A stretch of 43,517 nucleotides of DNA. Origin: Weissella confusa (GTDB lineage Bacteria > Bacillota > Bacilli > Lactobacillales > Lactobacillaceae). The position numbers were made by a program, and so were the translations under genes. Positions 22,097-30,328 of this stretch are shown here, piece after piece; position 1 is the first letter of the stretch; every line of letters starts with the position of its first letter. The stretch lies in assembly GCA_016466735.1 (NCBI GenBank), contig JAAOED010000021.1:1-43517 (forward strand), written 5' to 3'. The notes beneath the pieces are model-generated. The model was not told where the DNA came from, did no database searches, and saw only the letters and a list, made by a program, of their open reading frames with translations.

Positions 22097-22130
22097 TTGA
22101 CATTGTAAGTGTCTTGTGATAAATTTATCA
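22097..22130 (+). promoter_or_regulatory. consensus promoter with palindromic operator before yagU-like gene
   Basis: Perfect TTGACA (22097-22102), 17-bp spacer, TGA-TAAATT extended -10 (22117-22125). TGATAAATTTATCA (22117-22130) is a perfect palindrome covering the -10. Such a strong promoter overlapped by a dyad suggests repression, most simply by the adjacent TetR-family protein (inference). Confidence 0.7.
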
Positions 22131-22191
22131 ATGTTAATTAGTTGGTATGCGTATAGGAAAAGTGCGTGAGACGACTTATGGAGGTATAGAG

Positions 22192-22731
22192 ATGTTTAAG
22201 TTGGATAAGCCAGTCGCTAGCTTGAAGGAAATTATCCTTAAGAGTGTGTGGTATGGCTTTGTTGCTGGAATGATTTCCGGCATGGTTAAGATTGGTTGGG
22301 AGAATTTGTTGCCACCGCGTACAATTGCGCGTAATTTGACGAATCCGCCACAAACAATGATGGAACAATTTGGGGTGCCACACAGTTTGACACACGCATA
22401 CGTTTATTATTCACATGATCAAAAGGTCTTTTGGTTTACATTGATTTTGCACTTCTCATTTTCTGTATTCTTTGCCATGGCCTATGTGTTTATTTCACAA
22501 TACTGGTCAAAGGTTGGGTTGTGGCAAGGTGCTGCTTACGGTATCTTCCTATGGTTCGCTTGGCACATCGTTTTGATGCCAGCAATGGGAACTGTGCCAG
22601 CTCCTTGGAACCAACCATTTGATGAGCACTTCTCAGAGTTCTTCGGCCACATTGTGTGGGCATGGTCGATTGCGGCAGTTGTATTCTTTATGATTGCCAA
22701 GGACAAAAAGGGTAAGTTGGTTAATATTTAA
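22192..22731 (+). CDS. YagU family (DUF1440-type) inner membrane protein
   Basis: A 179-residue membrane protein of the YagU family, which in E. coli is linked to acid resistance. After a polar N-terminus come a glycine-rich helix (VWYGFVAGMISGMVKIGWE), the conserved LLPPRTIARNLTNPPQTMMEQFG loop, and three more helices (about 82-105, 115-135 and 150-172). GTVPAPWNQPFDEHFSEFFGHIVWAW is family-like. GGAGG (22180-22184) sets the ATG at 22192 rather than the in-frame ATG at 22147. Likely controlled by the preceding TetR gene. Confidence 0.8.
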   Translation: MFKLDKPVASLKEIILKSVWYGFVAGMISGMVKIGWENLLPPRTIARNLTNPPQTMMEQFGVPHSLTHAYVYYSHDQKVFWFTLILHFSFSVFFAMAYVFISQYWSKVGLWQGAAYGIFLWFAWHIVLMPAMGTVPAPWNQPFDEHFSEFFGHIVWAWSIAAVVFFMIAKDKKGKLVNI

Positions 22732-22740
22732 ATGTATTGA

Positions 22741-22770
22741 AAAGGATTCCGTGGGACGGAATCCTTTTTT
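22741..22770 (+). terminator. terminator of yagU-like gene
   Basis: AAAGGATTCCGT (22741-22752) pairs with ACGGAATCCTTT (22756-22767), then T-run. Confidence 0.93.
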
Positions 22771-22811
22771 ATTACCCGTTGAGCTTTTGAGAGGGTCAAT
22801 CCGAATAATTC

Positions 22812-22820
22812 TGGTATGCT
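22812..22820 (+). promoter_or_regulatory. extended -10 promoter of exported protein gene
   Basis: TGGTATGCT is an extended -10; no clear -35. Confidence 0.4.
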
Positions 22821-22860
22821 GAAGTCATAGAACGCCATGCAATTCTATTGGAGGGGCCAC

Positions 22861-23547
22861 ATGAAAAAAATAATGCAGTGGGGAATTGGCATTTTGGGTG
22901 TTGCTGCAGCTGTCGGAATCGGCTATATAGGTATGGGGCTGATTAGTGATGCCCATTCAACAGATAAGGTCACCACGAACGCTAAGCAACAGGCATCAAG
23001 TGAACAGCAGACTAACAAACCCAAGCAACAGAAAACGATTTTTCAACAGATTGCTGGTCGTGACTTTTGGTTTACATCCGGTGCAGGCGGTTGGCGCACT
23101 GTCATGACCATTAATGAAGACGGGACATTTTCTGGTAAGTTTACGGATTCAGATATGGGTGACTCAGGGACTGATTATCCCAAGGGAAGCATGAAGATAT
23201 CTGAATTCACGGGACGCTTAGACAATGTGCAAAAGGTATCGGCTACCGCCTACACAATGACGGTGTCGCAACTTGATTATGATCCGGCGAATGTGACAAC
23301 GATTGTTGATGGCGTACGTGAAATCACAGCCGAACCGTACGGTATTGGCCTAAATGATGCCATCACGATTTATTTACCTGGTCAGGAAGTTGATCGGAAT
23401 GATGCTACGTACCGTATGTGGTTAGGAACTGGTGGACCGTATGGTGACACGACGGCTTTCATTCAAAATGAGAAATTCACGTTACCAACCTTATTTGATA
23501 CCACGCAACACTACGCTTGGATTGTCTATCCGGCATCACAAGTATAA
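22861..23547 (+). CDS. membrane-anchored extracellular protein of unknown function
   Basis: A 228-residue protein with an N-terminal uncleaved anchor or signal (MKKIMQWGIGILGVAAAVGIGYIGMG), a Ser/Gln/Lys-rich spacer (about 30-58), and an extracellular domain beginning IAGRDFWFTSGAGGWRTVMTINEDGTFSG. The domain (strand-rich, with DSDMGDSGTDYPKGSM and the later YGIGLNDAITIYLPGQEV) resembles proteins common in lactobacilli that I cannot assign a function. No Cys follows the hydrophobic core, so it is not a lipoprotein. GGAGGGG (22850-22856) sets the ATG at 22861. Confidence 0.75.
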   Translation: MKKIMQWGIGILGVAAAVGIGYIGMGLISDAHSTDKVTTNAKQQASSEQQTNKPKQQKTIFQQIAGRDFWFTSGAGGWRTVMTINEDGTFSGKFTDSDMGDSGTDYPKGSMKISEFTGRLDNVQKVSATAYTMTVSQLDYDPANVTTIVDGVREITAEPYGIGLNDAITIYLPGQEVDRNDATYRMWLGTGGPYGDTTAFIQNEKFTLPTLFDTTQHYAWIVYPASQV

Positions 23548-23556
23548 GTATTTTTG

Positions 23557-23592
23557 AAAACACTGAGCAGGGCAACTGTTCAGTGTTTTTTG
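23557..23592 (+). terminator. terminator of exported protein gene
   Basis: AAAACACTGA (23557-23566) pairs with TCAGTGTTTT (23580-23589), then T-run. Confidence 0.88.
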
Positions 23593-23672
23593 TATGAAAG
23601 GCAGGAGCTCATCCCCACAATATTCAAATTCACTCCGTAAGATAGGTGAATAAAGCTATTGAGGGGGTATCT

Positions 23673-25199
23673 ATGGCAAAACAACAATTTACAGATATCA
23701 ACGGCAAACCGTTTAATCGTAATGCGATGGTTGCGGTGCTGTTGATTGGAACGTTTGCCGGAGCATTGATGCAGACATCACTCGGGACAGCCATTCCAAC
23801 GCTGATGCGTGATTTCGATATTACGTTAGCGACCGCACAACAGGCAACGACGTGGTTTATGCTGGCGAACGGAATTATGATGCCAGTTTCGGCATTCTTA
23901 TCAACCCGTATACCGACGAAAGTGTTGTATATCACAGCCTATCTGCTGTTGTTTACCGGTATGACGATTACGTCATTAACACCAGCTCATCATGATATGT
24001 GGTGGATGTTCCTGGCTGGACGAATTATCGCTGCGATTGCCGTTGGTATTTCAATGCCGTTGATGCAAGTGGTCATGGTGAATATTTTCCCAGCTGAAGC
24101 ACGTGGAACAGCTATGGGGTTGAACGGAATCGTCATCGGATTAGCGCCGGCGATTGGACCAACGTTATCTGGCTGGCTGTTACAAAAGCACGGGACAGTA
24201 ATGGGTTTGAACTTGAACGGTTCATGGCGGTTGATTTTTCATTTGCCAATGGCGGTGCTAGCACTTGTTATCATCGCTGCGCCGTTCTTTATTAAAAACG
24301 TTATTAAGAACGAACGGATGAAACTTGATTTACCATCACTTGTTATCTCAACGGTTGGATTCGGGTCATTCTTGTGGGCATTTACCAACGTCGCAACCGA
24401 TGGATGGGGCAACGTCAAAACGGTTATCGTACCAATGATTATGGGGGCGTTAATCATTGTGCTATTCGTGCTACGTCAGCTTCGTTTGGATGAGCCCTTT
24501 GTGGACGTGCGTGTGTTTAAGAACAAGCAATTCACGCTGACGACCATCTGCGTGATGATGTCGATGAGTGCCATGATGGGCGTCGAAATGATGCTCCCAA
24601 CATACTTGCAGAACGTACACCTGTTAACGCCATTGCAGTCAGGACTAACGCTAATGCCAGGGGCGCTGATGATTGGTGTCATGGCAGTGTTGGCAGGACG
24701 TGATTACGATCGCATTGGGGCTAAGCGTTTGACGATTACTGGCTTCACATTCGTGGCAATTGGGACGTTACCATTCTTGTTCTTATCACCAACAACGCCG
24801 ACGCATTTCATCACGACCCTGTACGCGGTGCGTATGTTTGGAATTGCAACGGCACTGGTACCGTTGACGGCGATGGCCATGGCGGTGCTCCCAAAGAACG
24901 AAGCGCCACACGCAACCGCGGCAAACAACACGGCCCGTCAGGTAGCGTCAGCAATCGTTGTCGCTTTGCTGTCATCAGTGACGCAAAACGTCATTGCTAA
25001 CCACGAGCCAGCTAAGCATTTGGAAACAACAAACCCGCTCCAATATGGGGCGGATTATTTGGAAGCCTCGATGAAAGGGTTCCATGTATCCTTTGCAATC
25101 GGCTTGAGTTTCGCAATTATTGGGATTATCGTCGCGCTGTTCTTGAAGGGTGGCAAGATTGTGCCAGTGGCAGCATCGAATGAGGAGGTAGCAGAATGA
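23673..25199 (+). CDS. MFS multidrug efflux transporter (DHA2/EmrB-QacA type)
   Basis: A 508-residue, 14-helix drug:H+ antiporter. Visible motifs are DFDITLATAQQATTWFMLANGIMMP (helix 2 region), the RGTAMGLNGIVIGLAPAIGPTLSGWLL stretch that includes antiporter motif C (GLAPAIGPxxSG), and the LPTYLQNVHLLTPLQSGLTLMPGA region typical of EmrB. It probably exports amphipathic toxic compounds. GAGGGGG (23661-23667) sets the ATG at 23673. Its last four bases overlap the start of the next gene (ATGA), so the two are translationally coupled. Confidence 0.9.
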   Translation: MAKQQFTDINGKPFNRNAMVAVLLIGTFAGALMQTSLGTAIPTLMRDFDITLATAQQATTWFMLANGIMMPVSAFLSTRIPTKVLYITAYLLLFTGMTITSLTPAHHDMWWMFLAGRIIAAIAVGISMPLMQVVMVNIFPAEARGTAMGLNGIVIGLAPAIGPTLSGWLLQKHGTVMGLNLNGSWRLIFHLPMAVLALVIIAAPFFIKNVIKNERMKLDLPSLVISTVGFGSFLWAFTNVATDGWGNVKTVIVPMIMGALIIVLFVLRQLRLDEPFVDVRVFKNKQFTLTTICVMMSMSAMMGVEMMLPTYLQNVHLLTPLQSGLTLMPGALMIGVMAVLAGRDYDRIGAKRLTITGFTFVAIGTLPFLFLSPTTPTHFITTLYAVRMFGIATALVPLTAMAMAVLPKNEAPHATAANNTARQVASAIVVALLSSVTQNVIANHEPAKHLETTNPLQYGADYLEASMKGFHVSFAIGLSFAIIGIIVALFLKGGKIVPVAASNEEVAE

Positions 25200-25936
25200 T
25201 TATTCCGATTTTAGCAGTTGTCGCGATTCTGACTTACCTGGCATGGATTCGGATTGAACCGTTGGCATGGCGTATTCCGTTGGGTGTGATTAGCGGGACG
25301 GTCTTCGTGGCCTTAGTGATGTTATTACTAGTTAATTTTGATCGGCATTACGGCATGAAAAAAGTAACAAGGGCTGAGACGCAACAGATTTACTCGGCCG
25401 TTGGCGATAAGCTGCCGATTGGCATACTCGTGACCAAAGAACTTGGGACTAAGGCTGATAACTATGTGTTGGTGTATGCCAATAAGGCAGAGGACAAAGC
25501 GACTCCACATTTTGTGCCCGACACCAAACATATGGTCCAAGCGGTAAAAAAGAGTGCGACTTATCGAGAAGCCGATGTTCCCAAAGCAACCGTTAAAACA
25601 ACAACGACGCGTTGGGAGTGGCGAAATGAGGTCTTTAAATTTCTCCTTGGTTTTGGTGGTGAAGGTGGCACAATTGCCAAGCAAAGTTCAGTTGTCACGA
25701 TTCCAAAGTCAAGGTGGTTGGCGGTAACTGAATCACAGGCTAAGCGTTTGACGAAGTTGCAAGGTAAACAAGACGCAACACAACAACAGGCTTTGCAGCA
25801 AGCGGTAGCTGAGCAAGTTATAGCTTACCGAGAAGCAAATCCAGCGGCGACACCAGCACAGCTAGCCGAAGTTGAACAAAAGGTGACAACCGAAACAACG
25901 TTGGCAGCGGTCAAAAAGATGTTAGCCGAAAATTAA
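25196..25936 (+). CDS. DUF4811-type membrane protein coupled to MFS transporter
   Basis: A 246-residue protein with two N-terminal helices (about 1-18 and 28-46), then an extracellular-like strand-rich region ending in TTTTRWEWRNEVFKFLLGFGGEGG, and a Gln/Ala-rich helical C-terminus. It fits the DUF4811 proteins of Lactobacillales that accompany EmrB-type transporters; the assignment is from memory of the arrangement, with no known function. The ATGA overlap with the transporter gene and lack of its own promoter suggest an accessory subunit or partner of the pump. Confidence 0.65.
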   Translation: MIIPILAVVAILTYLAWIRIEPLAWRIPLGVISGTVFVALVMLLLVNFDRHYGMKKVTRAETQQIYSAVGDKLPIGILVTKELGTKADNYVLVYANKAEDKATPHFVPDTKHMVQAVKKSATYREADVPKATVKTTTTRWEWRNEVFKFLLGFGGEGGTIAKQSSVVTIPKSRWLAVTESQAKRLTKLQGKQDATQQQALQQAVAEQVIAYREANPAATPAQLAEVEQKVTTETTLAAVKKMLAEN

Positions 25937-26008
25937 TGCCCTTTTTCTGACCACCTTGGCGAAGTGGTCGTATCATATTGCGTATGAAGTTGAAAAGAGG
26001 TCTGAACG

Positions 26009-26851
26009 ATGTCATTTTTACACGAAACATACACACTAAATAACGGCATGTTAATGCCAAAGATTGGCTTGGGAACTTGGCAACAAACCAAGCAACAAGC
26101 TCATGATTCAGTTGCGGCTGCTTTGGCGGCAGGCTACTTGTATGTTGATACGGCGCAGATGTATCAAAACGAAGATGCGGTAGGGGCTGCGATTGCAGAA
26201 TATGGCATCGATCGCGACACATTGACGATTTCAACTAAGATTGACGCCAGCATCAAGGATTATCGTCATGCAGCTGAGTCAATTGATGACTCTTTGGCGG
26301 CGTTGAACATGGACTACATTGATTTGTTGTTGATTCACGCACCGCGTCCATGGAACCAAATGGAAGTGCCAAACGTGCGGCCAAGTCGTGGTAATAACTA
26401 CTACGACGAAAACTTGGCAGTTTGGCAAGCGATGGAGGAAGCGGTTCAAGCAGGTAAGGTAAAGAGTATCGGCGTATCAAACTTCAACAATGAAGATGTG
26501 AAAAACATTTTGGATAATGGGTCAATTACACCAGCGGTTAACCAAATTATTTATCACATCGGGATGACGCAAGATGTGAACCAACCGTTTGATGAAGCAA
26601 ATGGTTTGCTAGTTGAGGCGTACAGCCCAATTGGAACGGGCCGTTTGTTGCGTATGCCAGAGTTGCAAGAAATTGCAGCACACTACGATCGTTCAGTTGC
26701 CCAATTAGCCATCCGTTATGCGTTGGCTAAGGGTACGTTGCCACTACCAAAGGCTAACCACCCAGAGTATGTTGCTCAAAATGCGGATGTTGATTTTGAA
26801 ATCAGCCCGGCTGATATGCAACTTTTGGATGCCATTAAGATGCCATATTAA
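26009..26851 (+). CDS. aldo/keto reductase
   Basis: An NADPH-dependent aldo/keto reductase, 280 residues, cytoplasmic (beta-alpha)8 barrel. The catalytic tetrad is visible: D47, Y52 (DTAQMY), K77 (ISTKID) and H110 (LLIHAPRP). MPKIGLGTWQ at the N-terminus, IGVSNF, VEAYSPIGTGRLL and the LPLPKANHPEYV cofactor segment (usually IPKSxxxER) follow. It is most like the prokaryotic 2,5-diketo-gluconate-reductase/YtbE group that reduces a range of aldehydes and ketones. Single gene converging on the - strand gene at 26903. Confidence 0.93.
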   Translation: MSFLHETYTLNNGMLMPKIGLGTWQQTKQQAHDSVAAALAAGYLYVDTAQMYQNEDAVGAAIAEYGIDRDTLTISTKIDASIKDYRHAAESIDDSLAALNMDYIDLLLIHAPRPWNQMEVPNVRPSRGNNYYDENLAVWQAMEEAVQAGKVKSIGVSNFNNEDVKNILDNGSITPAVNQIIYHIGMTQDVNQPFDEANGLLVEAYSPIGTGRLLRMPELQEIAAHYDRSVAQLAIRYALAKGTLPLPKANHPEYVAQNADVDFEISPADMQLLDAIKMPY

Positions 26852-26861
26852 TATCAAACAA

Positions 26862-26901
26862 AAAACGCTCTTACCGCAACGAAGTGGTAAGAGCGTTTTG
26901 T
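26862..26901. terminator. bidirectional terminator between convergent genes
   Basis: AAAACGCTCTTACC (26862-26875) pairs perfectly with GGTAAGAGCGTTTT (26886-26899), with A/T flanks serving both strands. Confidence 0.93.
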
Positions 26902-26902
26902 A

Positions 26903-27634
26903 TTACTGAACGGTTGAAACATTGAATGTAACTGGATAATCATTTGTGCCTTGCGCGGGGGTAATACGGGCCGCTGTAAACTGCATCTGTTGATAGTCGA
27001 AGTCATTCGAGTCAGTCAGCACAATGAAATTACCAGACTTTGAATCACCGGGTTCAAGGATTCCAGTATTAAATTGGTCGTACATGTAGTGACCGACACG
27101 CATGTCAGAATGCGTAAAAGTTTGGCCGTTCCCATCAACTAGTGTCCAACCAGCGACGTTGGTGTTCAATAAATTGATGGCTTGGTTGGTGTTATTGGTG
27201 ATGGTAACGCGGAGTGTGACACGATAAAATTCGTATGGCAATGACACGTCAGCCCTCACAAATTCCTTTTCAGCTGGTGAGAAAAGTGATTCTAGATTCG
27301 TTGTATCCAAAATGTTGATATGTGAAATGGAGAACTGTAAGCCGTTAGCCGTGGTGTTCATGCCAATATCTTTATCCATGAACGTTGATTGATAGTCTTG
27401 ATGATTATTAGCTGGTGCGCGTGAGTAATCGATGGCCGATGAACTTGCGGCACTCGAGGTGTTAGAGGTACTTGAGGTGCTTGAAGTTTGGGCGGTCAAG
27501 GGCGCAGAAGTGTCATTAAAATCGTGAACGGTATATCTGGTTGCTTTTGGTCCGTAAATAGCGATAACATAGAAGCCAAGTAATAATCCGCTGAAAATCA
27601 CGAGTATTAAGATTTGGCGGGTTAATTTGGTCAT
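26903..27634 (-). CDS. membrane-anchored extracellular protein with DUF4352-like domain
   Basis: A 243-residue protein with one N-terminal helix (about residues 8-27), a Ser/Thr/Ala-rich spacer (about 45-70) that may be glycosylated, and a C-terminal immunoglobulin-like domain: GLQFSISHINILDT..., YRVTLRVTITNNTNQAINL and WTLVDGNGQTF follow the pattern of DUF4352/telomeric-repeat-factor-like extracellular domains. There is no lipobox or LPXTG. Function unknown. AGGAG (- strand) precedes the ATG. It diverges from the gene at 27689 across only 54 bp, which contain the dyad TACAC-cta-GTGTA (27663-27675). Confidence 0.7.
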   Translation of the reverse strand: MTKLTRQILILVIFSGLLLGFYVIAIYGPKATRYTVHDFNDTSAPLTAQTSSTSSTSNTSSAASSSAIDYSRAPANNHQDYQSTFMDKDIGMNTTANGLQFSISHINILDTTNLESLFSPAEKEFVRADVSLPYEFYRVTLRVTITNNTNQAINLLNTNVAGWTLVDGNGQTFTHSDMRVGHYMYDQFNTGILEPGDSKSGNFIVLTDSNDFDYQQMQFTAARITPAQGTNDYPVTFNVSTVQ

Positions 27635-27688
27635 GGTTCGGCTCCTGTTTTTTTAAACAGTATACACCTAGTGTAAAAGGGACGACTA

Positions 27689-28501
27689 GTGACGGACGTG
27701 GAAAATGAGGGAAAACGGATGTTGTTAAATCTTAGAACGCTAACGGCAGTTGAGTTGCGTCGCAATAAATTGATTGCGGTCTTTTTGATGGGTGCGCTCG
27801 GCCTGGAATTGACGACCCTTGATCCACGAGCTAGCGTTGTGATTTTAATCGGCGCTGTTATAGCTGGTGTTTTGCCGAATGATAAGGTCGCGGTGTTGTG
27901 GTTGATGCCTGCAAATTTATTAGTGGGTGACTTCTTTCTAACGCAGCCCATTTGGCAAATGAAGCTTGCTTTAGCCATCGCTGTGTTGCTCGTAAGGTTT
28001 GGCCTGGTACAAGATAAGCCGATTGTCCAGGAAGCAACGTTGCCGAAAAAGTACACGTATGACCTAACTGGGTTGTCGCGCAAAGACAAGCAAGCTTTCC
28101 AAACGGCCTTCGCTACGGGCTATGAAGAGATTCAAGCTATCAATGCTGCGGTTAAGGATGATGGGCAGTTGGAGACGATTGCTGATAAGTATCAATTCGA
28201 ATTATTCACGGATAACATCATGGCAACGTTAGCTGAGAAGCCGGAGCGCCTTGTGCTAGCGGATGAGTTCCTCTATAACCACGTGCCGAATATTTTGAAA
28301 ATCGTCCGCATGTACATGACTGTGCAAAAGCAGACATCGGTGTCACAAGTCGCTGATGAACAACTAGTTCAGGCGCAAAATACGCTAGTTGCCTTGTTTA
28401 AAGAAATAAAAGTGGATTACCACGTCCTGACGCAAGTAGATTCACAAGCACTTTCAGAGCAAATTGCGATCGCGCAACAAACGATGTACAACCGAAATTA
28501 A
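27689..28501 (+). CDS. membrane protein with XpaC-like C-terminal region
   Basis: A 270-residue protein with two or three helices in the first 110 residues (ELRRNKLIAVFLMGALGLEL, VVILIGAVIAGVLP, LALAIAVLLVRFGL), followed by a soluble helical region (about 125-270). The region LVLADEFLYNHVPNILKIVRMYMTVQKQ resembles the XpaC (5-bromo-4-chloroindolyl phosphate hydrolysis) family, often paired with TelA-type proteins; none is here. The GTG at 27689 has AAAAGGGA (27676-27682) upstream; ATG at 27719 is an alternative with AGGGAA before it. Function unknown. Confidence 0.6.
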   Translation: MTDVENEGKRMLLNLRTLTAVELRRNKLIAVFLMGALGLELTTLDPRASVVILIGAVIAGVLPNDKVAVLWLMPANLLVGDFFLTQPIWQMKLALAIAVLLVRFGLVQDKPIVQEATLPKKYTYDLTGLSRKDKQAFQTAFATGYEEIQAINAAVKDDGQLETIADKYQFELFTDNIMATLAEKPERLVLADEFLYNHVPNILKIVRMYMTVQKQTSVSQVADEQLVQAQNTLVALFKEIKVDYHVLTQVDSQALSEQIAIAQQTMYNRN

Positions 28502-28512
28502 ATAATGATTGT

Positions 28513-28537
28513 GAGCTGGTTCGCCAGCTCTTTTTTT
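28513..28537 (+). terminator. terminator of XpaC-like gene
   Basis: GAGCTGG (28513-28519) pairs with CCAGCTC (28524-28530), then T7. Confidence 0.9.
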
Positions 28538-28589
28538 CTGCAAAAATTCAAATTGACCCGGTATGATAGAGGCGAAGGGGGTGACGGAT

Positions 28590-29351
28590 TTGGATGAAAA
28601 AGATAAAGAGCTGGATCGATTGATTTATGATACGTACGGCATCGTTGAGTCGGAACCAGATGAAACCAAGCTGGCACCTCGTAAACCACGCCACCGGCGC
28701 AGAATTATTTACACCAGCATTATCTTGCTGCTGGTGTTTGGATCAGTTGGCAGTAGCTTTGAGCCGATTATGAGTGCCATTAACTACAGTTCGCAACGGC
28801 GCCAATTAAATAATTTGACGATCAAACAGGCTGAGATGGGCAATAAAAAATTATTGCGAAATGGTGGTTTTGGTCCGACACGTGATTCATTGGGAATGTA
28901 CACTGGTAAAAACGGCGAGTTGACCGTTGCAATTGTGCAATCAGATTTCCAAACAACAACCCCGAATGTACAACGTGCCTTAAAAGAGGCGATTAAATTT
29001 TGGCGGGAGAAATCACAGGGCAAAATTATTATCAAGGAAGTTCAACAACGTCAAAGTCCGGATGTGCTCGTGCGAGCGGGTGCGATGGGGGATGAAGGGA
29101 CTGACGCAGGGACACATGCCTTGGCCTGGATGAATCCGTCAACCGGTGAGCTGCGTGTTTCTGGGGATGTATTGTCATTGTCGAATCAAAACACGTTAAC
29201 GAAAACGCTGGCGCACGAACTTGGGCATGCCCTGGGGATGGGTCATAAAACTGATGGCCACAACATCATGAGTGCGATGTTATCGCCGAAAGCGGATGAG
29301 GTTTCAACGAATCAACTAACACACATTGAGACGTTCCAATCTGAACGTTAA
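28590..29351 (+). CDS. membrane-anchored matrixin-like zinc metalloprotease
   Basis: A 253-residue protein with a short cytoplasmic N-terminus (LDEKDKELDRLIYD), basic RKPRHRRR, one transmembrane helix (about 47-65) and an extracellular domain. The sequence HELGHALGMGH is the HExxHxxGxxH zinc site of M10A/M57-type metzincins, followed by the downstream Met-turn-like NIMSAM. The conserved front half contains LTVAIVQSDFQTTTPNVQRALKEAIKFWREKS, typical of matrixin folds. There is no propeptide Cys-switch that I can see. I select TTG at 28590, because GAAGGGGG (28574-28581) is correctly spaced; the longer ATG at 28563 lies inside TATGAT (28562-28567), the probable -10. Confidence 0.78.
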   Translation: MDEKDKELDRLIYDTYGIVESEPDETKLAPRKPRHRRRIIYTSIILLLVFGSVGSSFEPIMSAINYSSQRRQLNNLTIKQAEMGNKKLLRNGGFGPTRDSLGMYTGKNGELTVAIVQSDFQTTTPNVQRALKEAIKFWREKSQGKIIIKEVQQRQSPDVLVRAGAMGDEGTDAGTHALAWMNPSTGELRVSGDVLSLSNQNTLTKTLAHELGHALGMGHKTDGHNIMSAMLSPKADEVSTNQLTHIETFQSER

Positions 29352-29374
29352 AGCAAGGTGAAAACGACAGTGCA

Positions 29375-29383
29375 TGCTAGAAT
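29375..29383 (+). promoter_or_regulatory. extended -10 promoter of DUF1810 gene
   Basis: TGCTAGAAT, extended -10, 32 bp before the ATG. Confidence 0.45.
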
Positions 29384-29414
29384 TAATTTATCAATATGAA
29401 TGAGGTGATAGGTC

Positions 29415-29846
29415 ATGGATGAAGCATTGGCAAATGATGTGCAACGATTTGTTTTGGCACAAGAAAACGCAAACAGCTTTCAAACGGCGGTTGATGAATT
29501 AACGGCTGGTAAGAAGGATTCACACTGGATGTGGTGGGTATTTCCACAGTTGCGTTCGCTGGGTTCAAGTGAACGTGCGGTTTATTACGGCGTAGCAGAT
29601 GCGGATGAAGCCCGTGCTTATTTGGCAAATGAGACGCTAGCTGAGCGCTTATTACATGTCACGAAGATTGTTTTGGACTTGAAGGCAGCTAACATTGTTG
29701 ATGTCTTTGGGGATGTTGATACGCGTAAGTTACAAGCATCATGGACGCTATTTGAATCAGTCGCAGATAACAAAGTACCATTTGCAGAAGGACTAGATTT
29801 CTACTTTAACGGGGAACGTCATTCAGCGACATTGGCCGAATTGTAA
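29415..29846 (+). CDS. DUF1810 family protein
   Basis: A 143-residue cytoplasmic protein with the DUF1810 pattern: RFVLAQENANSFQTAVDELTAGKKDSHWMWWVFPQL, then the YYGVADADEARAYLANETLAERLL segment and a C-terminal FGDVDTRKLQASWTLF. Members are found widely in bacteria and are described as calpastatin-like by similarity, but no biochemical function is established. GAGGTG precedes the ATG. Single gene with its own promoter and terminator. Confidence 0.88.
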   Translation: MDEALANDVQRFVLAQENANSFQTAVDELTAGKKDSHWMWWVFPQLRSLGSSERAVYYGVADADEARAYLANETLAERLLHVTKIVLDLKAANIVDVFGDVDTRKLQASWTLFESVADNKVPFAEGLDFYFNGERHSATLAEL

Positions 29847-29867
29847 AATAGACTGGTAATCAATGAT

Positions 29868-29896
29868 GGGCACTCGAAATTTCGGGTGCCTTTTTT
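29868..29896 (+). terminator. terminator of DUF1810 gene
   Basis: GGCACTCGAAA (29869-29879) pairs with TTTCGGGTGCC (29880-29890), then T6. Confidence 0.9.
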
Positions 29897-29958
29897 GTGC
29901 TCGCAGGAATTCAAAGTGTTAACATTTAGGTGTTGAAAAGAAACGAGGCTTATTAGTG

Positions 29959-30315
29959 ATGAATCAAACAGTATTAAAAGCAGTAGAACGTGTGACTTGG
30001 AACACAGAACACCACTTCTTGCATATTAAGAATCAACACGAGTTCAAGCGCCAACTAGCGGTGCAATTCGAAATGGGGTATTCGGATGCCCGTTTCATTC
30101 AATTCTTCTTGGAAACACAAGAAAGTGATGATGACATTTGGCAAACGTTTACGGACGCTTTTGAAAAGGTGACGGCGTTTGAGTACGCGTTTATCGCAGG
30201 CGGTTTGGAAGGTTTCAATGAGCAATTTGGGGATCAAATGGCTGCTTATGATGAGGCGCACCAAGAGTTACTAGGTATTTTGGAACAGGTAAAGTTGCTA
30301 GCGGCAACGTTTTAG
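29959..30315 (+). CDS. small acidic protein of unknown function
   Basis: I do not recognise this 118-residue protein. It has no membrane segment, is acidic and probably alpha-helical (MNQTVLKAVERVTWNTEHHFLH...EFKRQLAVQFEMGYSD). The ATG at 29959 follows GAGG (29945-29948); a GTG at 29956 is also possible. It ends 13 bp before the next gene, and no terminator intervenes, so the two are probably one operon and may act together. Confidence 0.65.
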   Translation: MNQTVLKAVERVTWNTEHHFLHIKNQHEFKRQLAVQFEMGYSDARFIQFFLETQESDDDIWQTFTDAFEKVTAFEYAFIAGGLEGFNEQFGDQMAAYDEAHQELLGILEQVKLLAATF

Positions 30316-30328
30316 GGGGCTATAACAA

